The notes beneath the pieces were generated by a model, which saw nothing but the letters and a program-made list of their open reading frames with translations, was not told where the DNA came from and ran no database searches. A stretch of 64,000 nt of DNA from assembly GCA_920105625.2 (NCBI GenBank), contig OV050033.1:19674001-19738000 (forward strand), in the 5' to 3' direction. The first letter of the stretch is position 1, and each line of letters starts with the position of its first letter. Below, piece by piece: positions 38,440 through 52,100 of this stretch. Position numbers and translations under genes: made by a program. This DNA comes from Clusia tigrina (Eukaryota; Arthropoda; Insecta; Diptera; Clusiidae).

Positions 38440-39830
38440 TTTTGTTGGGGGAATCAAAAAGAGACAAATTCAGAAACCCAGAAAAATATAGAGCTAGGAC
38501 AGTAAAATTTAGGGAAGAGGAGACTCTGGGTAGATACAGAGAAGAAAAACTATATAAAGCAAAAGAGAACGAAGGGTATTAACAGATTAAAATGCAGAGT
38601 TGAAAGAGGTCATGATATATACGAGTATGTAATATAATAGACCGATAGTAGAAAAGACGGTGGGAAAAATATGCAGAGACAATGACAGAAAAAAATAGCT
38701 AGAAATGCATATTCAGAGAAGAATGAATGAATGAACAGATTGGCAATATAGATCGAGAATAATAGAAACCTAGAATGCAAGACACCTGAGAATTGACGGA
38801 ATCGAAAATAGGAGGAACCAAAAATAGAAGAACCAAAAATAGGAGAACCGAGAATACAATGAACCGAGAATATAATGAACCGAGAATAGGAGGAACCGAG
38901 AATAGGAGGAACCGAGAATAGAAGGAACCGAGAATAGGAGGAACCGAGAATAGGAGGAACTGAGAATAGGAGGAACCGAGAATAGGAGGAACCGAGAATA
39001 TGAGGAACCGAGAATAGGAGGAACTGAGAATAGGAGGAACTGAGAAAAGAAGGAACCAAGCAAAGGAGGAACCAAGCAAAGCAGGAACTGGAAATAAAAT
39101 GAACCAAGAAACAAAGAGATCCAGGGCAGATGAATCAGGTTAAGTATAGACGTACAGATATGCAGACTGGGTGAAACACAGATCCAAAAAAAGAGAATAT
39201 GCGAAAGTAAAAGTAATTGTTAGAAATCAAAAGTAATGAATAACAACTTGAATATATACAAGAGCAAATACAAAAATTTAACAAAAAAGGAGGTAAACAG
39301 AAATACACCAATAAAAAAGAGGACAGATAGAAAAAGGAAAATTTATAGAAAAAAATGGACAGGCAGAGGAAATGATGGGTACATATACCTGAAGTAGAAT
39401 AGTAATAGATGAAAATTTAAATCAGAATTAGAAGAGATCGACTAAGAAGGAGAAATGAAGAAAAATCACGAAAATGATAGACCTAGCAAACTAGAGACAG
39501 AGGAAAGCAAAGACCGACAAACTGACACTGTGGCGAAGAGATGCACAAAAAAAACTACACGAGCAAGTAAATCGAAAGGATAGGAACAAGAAAAAATATA
39601 CTGAAGTATATATGCAGGAAAAAAGAGAGTTGGGGATGACATAAGAAAATATTTCAAGAAATATGAGAGTTAGGTATAATAGATGGAATTGAAAGAAGAT
39701 AAAAAGAGAGAGAGGGTAAGGTACAGGAAGCGGAAGGAGGTACTATACAACAGAAAGTGAAGAAGAGACGATTCATAGAAATAAATTACTATAGAGATGG
39801 GATAAATAAAGACATTGTTCTGAGAGGAAA
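38440..39830 (+). repeat. Purine-biased intronic block
   Basis: For about 1.4 kb the + strand is strikingly rich in A and G (AGAGA, GAAAA and AGGAAC words) and poor in C and T. It surrounds the 16-bp minisatellite and could be a decayed expansion of related purine repeats. The minus strand is correspondingly pyrimidine-rich, which creates long Ser/Phe/Leu chance frames. Confidence 0.7.
38801..39111. repeat. 16-bp minisatellite, about 19 copies
   Basis: Tandem units with consensus CGAGAATAGGAGGAAC, nearly perfect between 38881 and 39028 and degenerating on both sides (variants ending CAAGCAAAGGAGG at the right and CAAAAATAGAAG at the left). Because 16 is not a multiple of three and the unit has no stop in reverse, all three minus-strand frames are open and repeat every 16 residues; these are artefacts. 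Confidence 0.95.
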
Positions 39831-42800
39831 ATCTTCCTAGAAACCCTGGCTGTGTCTTTGGATGGCATTTGAATAGAAAGTATTGTTGCTTGATTCGATC
39901 GTGTTTGGAACGTTTTTCATATTTGCGCTACAGACAAATTGGTTTTATTCTAAACAGGACTTTTGTACTTTTAGTTTTTTTTATAAAATGTTCCAAGGAC
40001 CATTACAAGCCAGTACAATGCCAGTACAAGGTTTTAACACAATGACAAAACAAACAATGCCAACCCATTATTAATCCGAAGGGACGGTGCAAGCATTGAA
40101 CAAATATGAAACAAATGCAGCAAAGAAGTAAAAATTAAAAGAGTAAACAACTAAACCAACACTTTGAACATGCACGAATTCCATATGCACAAACACGAAG
40201 ACAAATATTTGAATACAAAATGTGGAGATGACACACGCACACACACACAAACATAAACATAAAAATCCACCAGAACCAAGTAAAAGCAATGCCCTCAACA
40301 GCAGCAACAATGGCGGATAAAAAGTCTTCGGCAGCAACAAGAAAACAATCAACAAAGTTGAAAATAACAACTCCTCGCGCATGTTGCAATGGGACAATGT
40401 GCATACAACATGTGGTACGTAGCACCCCAACCCCGACAACCCGCCAGCTAGCCGCTCACCCAGCCAACTTTGACAGCATCATCAGCTTTGGGAGCAAGCG
40501 TCCAGCCAGCAATTTGACAGACAAGTTCATGACATTAAAATTTTTTGAAAAAAAATTATAATTGTGCAACCAATTGGCAGACATACACACAGGCAACCAC
40601 CACCACCACCAACACACCACTGCACCCACATACCCCGACACACACACACGCACACTATTACGAGAGTAGCCGCATGTGTTTCCTACTGTTGCGCAGTGGC
40701 ATCACTAATTGCCGGATTAACATGTGTGGTTGGACATTTTTTTCTTGTATTTGCTGCTAGGTTGTTGTTGTGCTGTTGCAGCAGCATTTTGCTGCATATT
40801 TGTTCGAAAATTAACCGTTTTGTACGCTGCTGCATTGTTTGTAGGTCGCCGCTAGTCGGCGGCATGAGTGAGTCCGACCGCGCTTGCAGTGCCATCGTTG
40901 GGGTTAGGGCGCAGTTACTCGTAATGCAAAAGCAAAATTTAAATTGTTTATTAAATGCAAACGGCAATTAAACGGCAGCGAAAGGAAAATTAATATTTGT
41001 TGTTTTAATATAAATATGCAGCTATTTGTTGTATGGTGGAGCGCGGAGTGCAGTGCAAATGCTCCCTTCACACAGGCCGCGATTGTCGTTATAAATTGTT
41101 GCCAATTTGTAGTTAAAGAGGCGTGCATATGCAGAGCGTCGCCACATAAATAAGCGAAGTAAAATTGGGTTGTCCGACAATAAAAATAAATAAAACAATT
41201 TTGTGCAATAATAGTAATAATTGTTGACTCTATCAGCTGCCACTATTAACGCGTATGAGTTTTCGCCGATGCTGCCATGGAAAGGCGTTGAAGCTGAACG
41301 TTTTTAAGTGTCCCACTCAAATGCTTGCAGCAACAGCGGAAACTAGTGGTGATAATTGCTCATGCCGAGCACCAAGTACTGCTTCAATGGAGAGCATAAG
41401 TGACTTTTTGAGTGAGAAATAAAGCAAACAGTGACAAAAGCGTAGAAAGAGGGCACGATTCCCTGATCGCGAATCTGGTGACCATGTTGGTATACGGTTC
41501 CAGCTGATTCCAGCTTTAGCAAAGATTTAAATTATGATAATTTTCAAACAGACTCGGTAAGATTTCTAAATCTAAGCTGCAGAAATTTATCTTTCTTATT
41601 TTCTAATTTTTTTCCTGGAACACATTCCCCTGTTTTTCATAGTTTTTCCCTGTTATTTCTAGTATGTCATATTTTGCCTTTTGTAAGATTTGTTTCTGTT
41701 TAAATATGAATTTTTCATTGTCTTCAAAGACACCGTAAAGTTTAGACCTGAGCTTGCTTTCATACGCTCGATAGTCCCGTTTTACCATCTTTATTTGTGT
41801 CATCAGAGCATTCGCATGCCTTCTGCATATTCAAATATTCCGTGGAGTATTTTAAAAATGTGAACTCTTCTGGCTCACGTTGTCCAATGAACGTAAATGT
41901 TTACTCTTTCCATTAATTGAATTGTTAGAAATCTCGATTCATCAACACTAATATTGCCTGTCAGATTGTTGCCTGCCCTACTTATATTGAGCGTATATAT
42001 CAAGAATCCTTGATATCACTGCATGATTTCCTTGCTAGCATCTCAACCGAAATATAGTAATTGATATCTTTCTTCCAAGATGTTTTCTAAATGAAGCACA
42101 GGCGTCCTCCGATTCACAATATATTCCACTTTTATTCTTGTTACTTTTGAAAAGGTTGTCGGAGTGTTGCTGACAACTGAAGGGGATAAAAATACCTTCC
42201 CCAAACCACCGTATTTAATATGGAGAACCTTAATTTTATAAAGAAAATGACTTAAATAATAATGATATAGTTATGTGAAAATCTTTACACATTAACGTAG
42301 TTAGTTAATTTTTTCTATATTTCTGTAACCAGCTTCGACTCTTTCTTCCTAGGATCGAGCTAGAATAACTATCTAAATAACACTTTATTTTAAAGTAAAC
42401 ATGCAGTAATTTTAGATACAACAACAGATGATATCTGAAACAACTTAGATTAGAATATGAAATTACTTAGATTACAATATGAAACAACTTAGAACCTCTC
42501 TGCCCATTTTCACTATGCTTCTTGATTCCATTATAATATATGTTCATTATTCTTCACGTAACTAGTTGAATTATGATGTCCTTCGTGCGGTACCAGCCAT
42601 TCCGCACACATTTCCATAAACTATTTCTCTATTCGCCGCAACTCGAAGCTAAAAACTGTTATTATGCATAACATAATTGTCATTTGATGCATTTACTACT
42701 GATGATTACTTCATGTGAAGTACATTGTTAGTCAATAAATATTGCGCTACAACCTCATTAGGAATGGCATTTAAATATTCTTGCTACGAGCTATACGCGC

Positions 42801-45800
42801 GCCTCTATTGTTATACTCAATACGCTCTTCACGGCACTCTTCAGCAGTGAATTTCATTCATTTAAAATTCTACGTTGTGCAGAAGTGGTTTGCAATCACC
42901 CCCTCGTAGCCCTCGCAACGTTTGCCAGTACAATATTTGACAAGCACACACAGCAGAGATTTTTCAATCCTTATTTATTTATTTGTGTATGCAACGACAG
43001 GAAAAAGAGAAGGTGAGAGAGTGGTGGAAATGGTGGCTGCAATCCTGTTTGTTTATATCAATTCACCACGAATCGCAGCGAATTGCAAAGGATAAACAAC
43101 TGGAACGAAACGAAGAGAAGTGGAATTGAACTAGACTGAAACGAAATCAAATTGGAACGCCTTGTTTTGCAGGATATATGAAGGAGAGTATTGCTCTGGA
43201 AAACACATGTTTCTGAATAGTGAATTAAGACCCCAACAAAATACAGTGAGTGGGATTTTGAAAAAACAAAGAGAGGAGAGTGTGAAATGTCCTTTGCCGA
43301 TATTCTAGTAAATTTTCCGTCACTGACTTTTCATCCTCTCATCATTTCCCTCTCTCTCTCATTTCTCTCCCTCTTTTTCTCTCTTTCTCTCAGGGTATCA
43401 GTACACTTGCTCCTTGTAGATTTTTGCTTTCTGTTCGCGAACTGCGCGTTTTCATGTTTTGCTGCTTTTAAGGAAGGGCTGCTTTTTCCTTTTGCACACA
43501 CACACACACACACTCATTTGCATTTGTTTTCATTACACACTTGTATGTGTGCGTCCGTGTATTTGTTTGTTTTAGCAACTTTCCTTCTTTCGACAATGTT
43601 CGCTTCACTGTTTTTCTAACATGTCGTTTAGAAATTTATGCAGCATAAGAAAGAACAAAAAATTCCTTTACACTCATGAAAAAACGCACGAAAAACAATG
43701 AAGGCATTTAGCATAACACAAAGCAGTGAGTAAAAAAAAGCAATGGAGGAGAGTGAAGGTGCCGTGACGAAAAAAGGACCTCCACTATCGCCCACCATTA
43801 TCAGTAACAACACCACCACCAGCATCACTGCTGCTACTATTACTACTTCTACTACAACTACTACGACTTCAAGCATCCCTCTCCATTCTGGTGTGCTGCA
43901 GACTCTCCTCCCCCTCACTTTGCTCTCCTATCTAGAGTTGCTTGAGGGAAATTCTTCATCTCCTCAGCAGCGCATATCGCCTGAGCTAAAATATTTCCAT
44001 GCATTACGCTTTATGCACACTCGCACACAGTCACACATACGCCGAGTACGTTTGAGCGGCTATGAAAGGAAAAAAGGACATGCATAGCTGGCAGCAATAT
44101 TTTGTGGATTTTATTATACTCTGTGTTTATGCCATGCCCGCTGCCTGGCTGGCTGACTCGCTCTGCTCTGCTCTGCTTTACTTGGCATAGGAAAAAGGCG
44201 CTTGCATGCATTTTTAATAAGCTTGTTTTTCGTTTGTTGTCTTTGGTTTTTATGTGCCACTGTGTGTGTGTTTGTTGTTTATTTTTTGCGTTTTTTATTT
44301 AATTGAAATTGGTGCACAACAAACAAATAAATAAAACAATTTTAAAGTTTCTCAATGAAACGTTGCAAAGTTTTTCTCTCGTTTTCGCTTCAGGACATTT
44401 TGCTTCCGTTTTTGTGGACAAATTTATTTGAGAGAATTATTTTTATTACTCGTCGCCGGCAATTGCAAAAGAAATGCAGCAAATTTAGCCAAACCTGTGT
44501 CTTCAGATGCAATTTGTTTTCCTGGGAGGCAAATTCATCCGAGTATTTCAGTTTTTATCTTCGTCGTGGATTCTCATGAGACTTTGTTTTATATACAACT
44601 TTTTTGCTGTTCGATGCAGTTGGTTTCTGTAAAATTCAGGTGCTTTTTATTGGAATATTTAAGTAGCAATTAGTGTCTTCGTGTTATAACGACACTCACA
44701 TTGTTTTTCAGTAGTTCTACCTGGGTTTAATTGTAATAAAATGCATTAATCTCAAGAATAAGAATGGAATAGATCAGTGCTTTCCTAGTAGAAACTTTGC
44801 ACCCTCGTGGAGCTGTTTGAAGCTGTAGTACTCGGACAGTATCACCCCATGTCTGCCGTGTTACCATCGTTACCAGCTCATCATAATGATACCATGAATT
44901 TTCGGACTAATTATGGTATAACAAGTTATATTTGATTAGATTCCCACTCCAGTGTTAAGTAGCAATTTATTAATGAAAGGACTCTGATAGGGTCGTCAAT
45001 AAAGTGAACCTAACATCATATTAATATTATGATCATCAATTCTATCTTGAAGCAGTTTTCAACGGTTTTGATTACTCAAAATGGAGAGTGGGATGTGTTT
45101 AGTGGGAAGGTAATATAAAAGAATGTGAGCGATTGTTAATGGGGCGTTAAGTCAAAAGTAGTCACAAGTAGGTTCTGATTCCTATATGTGCAAGGTTCGT
45201 ATGTCGTAATCGGAGTATAGTGGTAGATGGCGATAATGTGGGCATAGTTGTATGAGGATTAGCGGGCAAATAGCAATCCTGGAATTGTTTATTCCACAAA
45301 AATGTTTACCCATCTAGTCTTAGTGATATAGAAGAGAAGAGTGGTTCTATATTTTGATATTGTTTCTGAATTACCCTTTGTGATTTTACCTGTTCTTACC
45401 TGATGTATTCGCACCGTATTATTACGAGAATTTTCTTCAGCGGTTTGACTTATTTAGATTCTTCTGAGATTATCAAAGATTCTATTGAAAACATTAACAG
45501 ATCTCAGTGCTTGCCTGCAAATATTAGTCCTTGTAGTATAAGTTTATGTCAGTGAAATTAGTCTACTTATTGAAATGGACTTTTGTTGGAATTCATCCTG
45601 TTGCATATATCAGTAAATTCGAAATTTTCAGCTGTTGGGTTCCCTAATTCTTACTCTCAACTGTTACCTTAAGGCTTTTTTTGTTCTTTTTTGTTTGTTT
45701 GTGTCTTTGACTGCTTTTTTACATTATTTGTTCTCAAATTTAGTCACGAACCTATCTTCATCCACCCTCAGATTGCTCCAACAGCTTCTGTCTACTACTG

Positions 45801-47361
45801 AAAATGATTCAAAGGAGAGTAGCACGCTCAGTTAGAGAAAAACCCACATCCGCATGTAACACCCTTCATACCACAAACATAACGAATCGGGTACTAATGT
45901 TAATAACCGCCACACAGAATTTCATTCTGTTAGAAATGCGCATTTCATTCCTTAGATCCATAATTTTACTAGCATCTACCTGCCGGATGGTTTATTTTCA
46001 TGTCTGTGCTCCTCGCTACAGCACTTAAGAGGCGCCAATGTAGCTCTGGGGGGCATTTGCAGTTGAGTGAGTGTGGTTGGGAACTACTTTCAAATTACAC
46101 ATCAAATCACCCCGTTTAACCTACCAACACACCCAAAACAGCAATAACATTTAACAATGAGGAACAATGCCCGGGCACGCCATGACTTGCGGCTTTGTAT
46201 ATTTGTACGTAACCGGTTTAAATAACATTTCGCATTACTTATGAAAATTTCCAAAAATTCTTCATTATTAATTTTATAAATTTGTTCTATAAATAGCTGA
46301 ATTTCTACCAGAGAAATGTGCCCCAATAAGGGGAAGAGTGTAGATGTTGAATACAATTGTAGGCGATATGAAGGTATTTACAGTTAAGGCTACGTTGTAC
46401 ACCAGACTCATTGCCGGAAGACCAAGTTTATTTTATAATAAAATTAATTACAAATTTAAGCATCAACGAGAATAGACTGCGGAATGACGAAAAGGATATT
46501 TGGATGTACCACTGCTGCGTCCTTTTTGGCTGTATCTAAATTTAAAGTTGGCAACTGCAACACAACCGAACTTTTTGTTTAGAGTTGTTCTTTGAGTGTA
46601 GTTTGTATACAATTTTATACATGGGGTGTTTGAAAAGTTGGGAAGTTGTTCGAAAACAAACTGCAAATTGCTAAACACTTTGGTAACTCTGCTGAAAACA
46701 CATTTCGCCTTTGTTCCATCACCACTAGTTTTAGAGGTATAAATAAGAAGCCAATAAAAGGAAAGCGTTTTGTATTATTACCTTGTATCGTTATAGTGTA
46801 GTCCTTCTTCAGTGTACTCTTATCTCTTTTGGTTTTCGAAACATTTAGAGAAAGTTCATTTATTGGCTAAAGCGACAACTAAGTCACTGTAGAAACTGCA
46901 TCAAACATTAGCTCAGGTTTTTTCAGTATCAGATCGAAATGAGACTTCTATGAAAATGGAAAGTTATGAGTGTTATATAAATATGTCTCCAGATAATCGG
47001 TTAAATGTATTATCCAATAGAAAAAAGGAGTTATATAAAGTGATATACTTATTGTTTTCTCAATTACGGTGGATGTGACCAAACCGATGCCATATTTCCA
47101 ACAGGGACTTAGGACAGAAACATATACGAGTATTTGGTAGAGATGTAACATCGGACATGAAGGAGATTTGAATCGGAGTGAAGGAAACATTACTGAGCTG
47201 TCGGATATTTTGTATGGATAGCGCCACTCAACATCATGCTTTACTTGTCCATGGGTAGCCTCTTTTGACGTCTTTGTAAATGTGTGTATTTGCAACACCT
47301 GAAACGAGTTATAAGAGTAATGAATATGTAGATCAAATCTTAATCAGTGTCATTTTTTAGG
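39831..47361 (+). other. CadN intron, non-coding
   Basis: No nested gene was found. Simple sequence includes AC runs at about 40231-40249 and 43495-43513, a CACCACCACC tract near 40600, CT-rich DNA at 43345-43394, and an ACT/ACC trinucleotide tract at about 43810-43873 that explains the Thr-rich open frame there. The 44740-47300 part is AT-rich with no feature I recognise. Confidence 0.6.
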
Positions 47362-47428
47362 TCCTGTCTGTTTATTTCCCTCCTGTCTGTCTATTTCCCT
47401 CCTGTCTGTATATGTCCCTCTGTCTGTT
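47362..47428. repeat. 19-bp tandem repeat, about 3.5 copies
   Basis: Units starting at 47362, 47381 and 47400 share TCCTGTCTGT followed by a TATTTCCC-like half; a partial fourth copy follows. Confidence 0.85.
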
Positions 47429-47851
47429 TAGTTCAAATCACTTGTTTTATAGAGTATAATCCACTATACATATATTTCTATATATTGCGTTCTAAAATAA
47501 AAGTAAGGGTATTATATAAAAGTTGGTTTTGGTCGATATTTCGGTTGTGAGACTAGCACACACTAGTGCACTTGTTTTCTGCAGAAACTAGTCCGCAGCT
47601 GGGACAGCTTCGATAATTCTCTCACTTGGACAATAATTTATCAATAATCTCACTCAGCGACACTACTCTGACTCAGATAATATTCATAGTTACTAAATCA
47701 GTACCAAGCATTAGATTACGCTGACGGCATTAATAGCTTCTTAGAATATACCTTTTTGTATCAGATTGTACAAGCTGCATCACCGTGAAAGCTTCCAATT
47801 AGTACGTTTTCGTAGGTACACATTCTTCGCTAATGGTCCGTTGCTGATGTA

Positions 47852-49116
47852 TCGGGTTTTTCAATAAGAGCGCTACAAATGTTTTTAAATAAAATAAAAC
47901 CGGTTTTAGATATCAATGAAATTCTTTATTCCTGTGAAAGTATGTTCGATGCCATTATGTATGGAACTCGATTTCTTTTGTATGGCCACCACGGGCACGC
48001 TTGCAGAAGTCCAGACGCTGAACCCAATTTTCAACGGTTTTCAAGCATAAATCGGCCGATACTGCTGCAATTTCACTTTCGATATTCGTACGAAGTTCAT
48101 CAATCGTCGCTGGCTTGTTGGCATAGACCATAGACTTGACGTAGCCCCACAGGAAATAATCTAACGGCGTCAAATCGTGAGATAACACGTTCACCAAACT
48201 TGGTTTGCAGTAAATTGATTGTGGCATTCGCTGTGTGGCTTGTGGCGCCGTCCTGTTGGAACCACATGTCCTCCAAGTCCATATTATCCAATTGGGGCCA
48301 AAAATATTCGGTTATCATTGAACGGTAGCGATTCGCATTCACAGTAATGTGCCGGTCTTGATCATCACGGAAGAAGTACGGCCCAATGACGCCGCCGGCC
48401 CATAAACCGCACGAAACCGTAATTTTTTCGGGATGCAATGATGACTAATGGAGTACGTGTGGATTGCTGTCTAACCAATAACGCATATTTTGCTTATTGA
48501 CGAAGCCATTCAGCCAGAAATGAGACTCATCGCTGAAGATGATTTTCCGATGAAAATCCGAATCATTTTCAAGTTGTTGCTCAGCTCAATTCACGAACCT
48601 ACGACGCTTATGGTGGTCAAGCGGCTTCAGTTCTTGCGTCAATTTGATCTTGTAAGGATGTAGGCCAAGATCTTTTCTCAAAATTCGCCACAACAACGTC
48701 ACAGAGATGCCCAACTCTTGAGAACGACATGTGAGAGACACATTTGGGCTTTCTTGAACTGAAGCCTCAGCGGCAGCAATATTCTAGACACTACGGACAC
48801 TTCTTTGTCTCACTGGCACGGGAACATTTTGTACTGTGCCTGTGTATGCAAATTTTTCCACTAGACGCTCAATTGTTGATCTGCTAGGACAATTGTGACG
48901 ACCATAAATTGGACGTAGCGCTCTTAAAGTTGAGGCGACTGACTCCGAATTTCGGTAGTAAATTTTAATAATTTCGACTCGTTGTTGGTTGGTATATCTT
49001 TGCATGATGAAATGGCAAACCTTACTGAAGAGAAATGTCAAAAGAGCGGGAAAAAATATGGCGTCGTTTGCTGTCACTATCGATTTACTTTTGTAGCTTT
49101 TTTTTGAAAAACCCTT
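47852..49116 (-). mobile_element. Mariner element, rosa-like (DD41D), inactive
   Basis: A nearly full-length Tc1/mariner element of about 1,265 bp. The left end reads TCGGGTTTTTCAATAAGAGC and the right end, on the opposite strand, AAGGGTTTTTCAAAAAAAAG, so about 25-bp imperfect inverted repeats are preserved. Both ends abut TA dinucleotides (47850-47851 and 49117-49118), the expected target duplication. It contains a broken transposase gene on the minus strand. The transposase resembles the DD41D rosa group known from tephritid flies. It inserted into the CadN intron in the orientation opposite to the gene. Confidence 0.85.
47955..49005 (-). pseudogene. Rosa-like mariner transposase pseudogene
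   Basis: Reading starts at the ATG complementary to 49003-49005 (MQRYTNQQRVEII) and runs to a stop near 47955. Visible blocks: an N-terminal helix-turn-helix with RSTIERLVEKF, the first catalytic aspartate in IIFSDESHFWLNGF, the second in MWFQQDGATSHTA, then DLTPLDYFLWGYVKS with the third, and the C-terminal ENWVQRLDFCKRARGGH. In-frame stops fall after SVRSV (near 48784), after RRFVN (near 48590) and after PHVLH (near 48445). Near 48190-48200 the frame jumps between GERV and DLTPLD. The aspartate spacing there is 88 nt rather than the 123 nt expected for DD41D, which points to a 35-nt deletion. It cannot make active enzyme. Confidence 0.85.
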
Positions 49117-49118
49117 TA

Positions 49119-52100
49119 GAATTGTAAACAGCAGGAGAGGATCACAATAGAAGATTGTAATAAGGAGCCGGCAAACTTTGTTTATTAAATATTCAGCATT
49201 TGAAAGCTTAAAGAAAACTACTTTAGTTAGGAGACTTCTTAAAGTGTATTCATTCTTAGATACAGTCAGCACACAAGCATACGTTAAAAGCTTCACACAA
49301 ATTCGTGTACACATTGATCCCTTTTATGATTATGATTGCATTCGAATTTGTAGTGAGTTACTCTAAAATATCGTGTTGCCTAATACCAAAGCAGAGATTA
49401 AGCCCAGATATATCCATTTTATACTAGCTCACCAATACAAGAGCTTTATGTTATGTTGACTCCATTTAACTAGTTTAAAGTTTTCTTAAACACCACCTTC
49501 CACACAAAGTTAATTAAGATTAGTTTGACAGATTTCCCATAGAATCCTTTCTGACACAATCCTGAACTGGTTTTATGTCGTGTTAAATGTTTTCGACACG
49601 TTTAATTTGCTACGAACTGGTTTGGTTCATTTGACTAACTTAAGCTTATTTAACTTCTTTAACTTGTCAGTTTCAGGACAGCTTTCTTCTTTTCTGGATA
49701 TATCTCATTTTCTTCTGTATACATTCCGGTCTGGCGAGATCTTTTTATATTGTTTAGACTGTATTAAGAAAAAGTGATGGGAGTTATCCTATTGAAATTT
49801 CTTTAATTCGTACTTTAATGAAAACTCGTGTATTTTAGATTGAAAAACTTTGTCAACACACCAAAAATTACCTTTCCTTTAAGTTTTTGCTCTAATGTGA
49901 GTACATTTGTTTCACAACACTCGGTGTTTTTGTGTTTCTTTAATTAGAAATGGAAAACTTTTTTTTAATATTAAAAAGAAAATAACAATTATTTCCCCTC
50001 TCCCTCTGGCACGAGAGTGTGCACATTTGTTTGAGTGCGAGACATTAAGAAACATGCTCGAATGCACCCATGGATGAGTGCATTCCGTGTTCGTGTACTA
50101 CAAAATTTCACACTATAGCAATAAACGTAGTAGTGCGAGCAGTTGTTATTGTTGTTGCTCTTGGTGTTGTTGTTGTTGCTTGAATTGTTGTAGTTATATT
50201 CAGTAAATCACACGCTGTGCGCTTTATACATGGACTGGTTGATGTTGTTGTCGTTTTTGCTGTCGCCGTTGCTGCTGCCTGTGAGTAGTTTGTCCTAAAT
50301 TTACTGCTAGTTTAGGCGCATGTTAAATGCTCTTTGCTGGGCTGGCATATCCTTCTTTGCTCCTCGTACTCGTGCATGTTCCACCAGTGACTGCATACTT
50401 TTTACAACTGCATTTGCTGCCATTTCGTTTGAGTGTGTTGCCTACCTCTGAGTGTGTGTGCCATGTGTGTGGTAACCTTTCTAGGATATTGCGTTGGTAC
50501 TCGTACTGGCGACAGCACTTATCTGGTGTATACTGGAGAATGCCGGCTTGGAAAAATCTGGGTTGCTCCGTAAAATGCCAAGTCATTACATACTTACGTT
50601 TGCAAGTGCAGACCGCAATGAGTAATTAAGTGATATGTCAGCGGTGTGGGCGATTATTTTAGGTTTAAGCTGCTGCTCTGATTGCTTATACAGCTGTACT
50701 ACGAATAGGTTTTCTAGAGTGTAACCAGACGTTTCCAATCGGGTCACAATTGAGAAATAAATGGCTGTAGCCCGCATCTGTATATGGTTGCAGTCGTTGT
50801 ATGTGCGTCCATGTGTATGTGCCTGGATGTGCACCTGTGTGTGTGTGTAGGTGAGTTTGTTTGTGTAGCTGCGTATGTGTGAATTTCAAGTGTACAACAG
50901 TAATCTTAACCCAAATTAAAAATGCAAATACTCGTAGATTTTCAACATTTTGACAGTCAATTTGATTGTTTGTTCTAATCCTAATTGCTGACTGTTGCCT
51001 TTTCCTGTTGTTGCTGTTTAAATTTGTTGCTGTTACTGTTGCTCAGGCTTTCGATTTGCTTTGCTTTCTCAGTAAAATTTGATTTTGTGAATTTTCGGTT
51101 TTGTGTTGTTGTTAAACTTTCACATTTCAATTGTATATTGAGAGACTACAAGTTCCTTTCTCCTGCTTCTTGCCTAATTGTTATCCTAGACGAAAAGCAG
51201 GTCAGTAATTGTAGTTTGATTGGCTGATTTTTGAGGTTGATTTGTGTTTGAGCAGACAATTTCATCTAAAGATCTTTTTTTGTGATTTTTCTCTAATTAA
51301 TTGGTTGGTGTTCAGCAGCTTTTCCTCATTTGTTGATCGTAATGTTAGTTAAGTAATATAGTAAAAAATTAATTTGTTCAGTTTTCTCATATTTTTTCTT
51401 CCAACTTGCAAGACCCGATTTAAAAATTCTGAACATTTTCCGAAAATCCCCCTCAAAAATTCATCCTCCCCTCAGGCATTGCTTCCTGCAGCAACAGTTG
51501 CACTTATTGCCCTCTTTGTGCTGCTTTGACTCCATGCCTGTTAGCGTCGTAATGCCTAAAATGCGTTAGTTCAGCATGTTTCCCCTCAGCATGCCCAAAA
51601 CTATGCAACGACATTTTCGCTTTGCTCATTTGCTCTGCACTTTGTCACATTCGTAGCAGAAATTTGTACGCATCCCTTGTCCTGCTGGCTCGCACCGTCC
51701 GCCACAACCTTGCTTACTGCAGTTGGCTGGCTGTGGTCCTTTGTCGCCTGCAGATTGTACTTGGGCCTTGTTTGGTCTGTTGTAAATGGGCGCCATTATT
51801 TATGCTCGTCGCCATTGTGTTCAATTTTATATGCAGGCGCTGTAATTCGCTATGCGCGCTCGCTCACTGAAGTGATTTTTTGGCAATGTAGTCTGCGGCA
51901 TTTTCTAGTGATGGTGGCTGCGGCGGCGGCTGCCATGACAACAGTAGCCTTACTTGCTTCAGCTTTGGGACTGCATGTTGCGTAGTTTGCCTTGCCAGCC
52001 ACTGGGCGTTAGGGGCATGTGCTGGTCCAGGTCTTGCGTTTCAATTTTTTTTGTTTAGTTAGGCAATGAGCTCGCCTCCGTTTTCAGTATATCCCCCTTA

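Noticed and set aside
38610..39114. Three overlapping minus-strand frames of 114-165 codons
   Set aside because: They are translations of the 16-bp minisatellite and the surrounding pyrimidine-rich strand, open in every frame.
43345..43394. Splice acceptor after the CT-rich tract
   Set aside because: The polypyrimidine-AG is strong, but no coding exon follows and the tract is explained by simple sequence.
43743..44087. Thr-rich 114-codon frame
   Set aside because: It derives from an ACT/ACC trinucleotide tract; no conserved domain.
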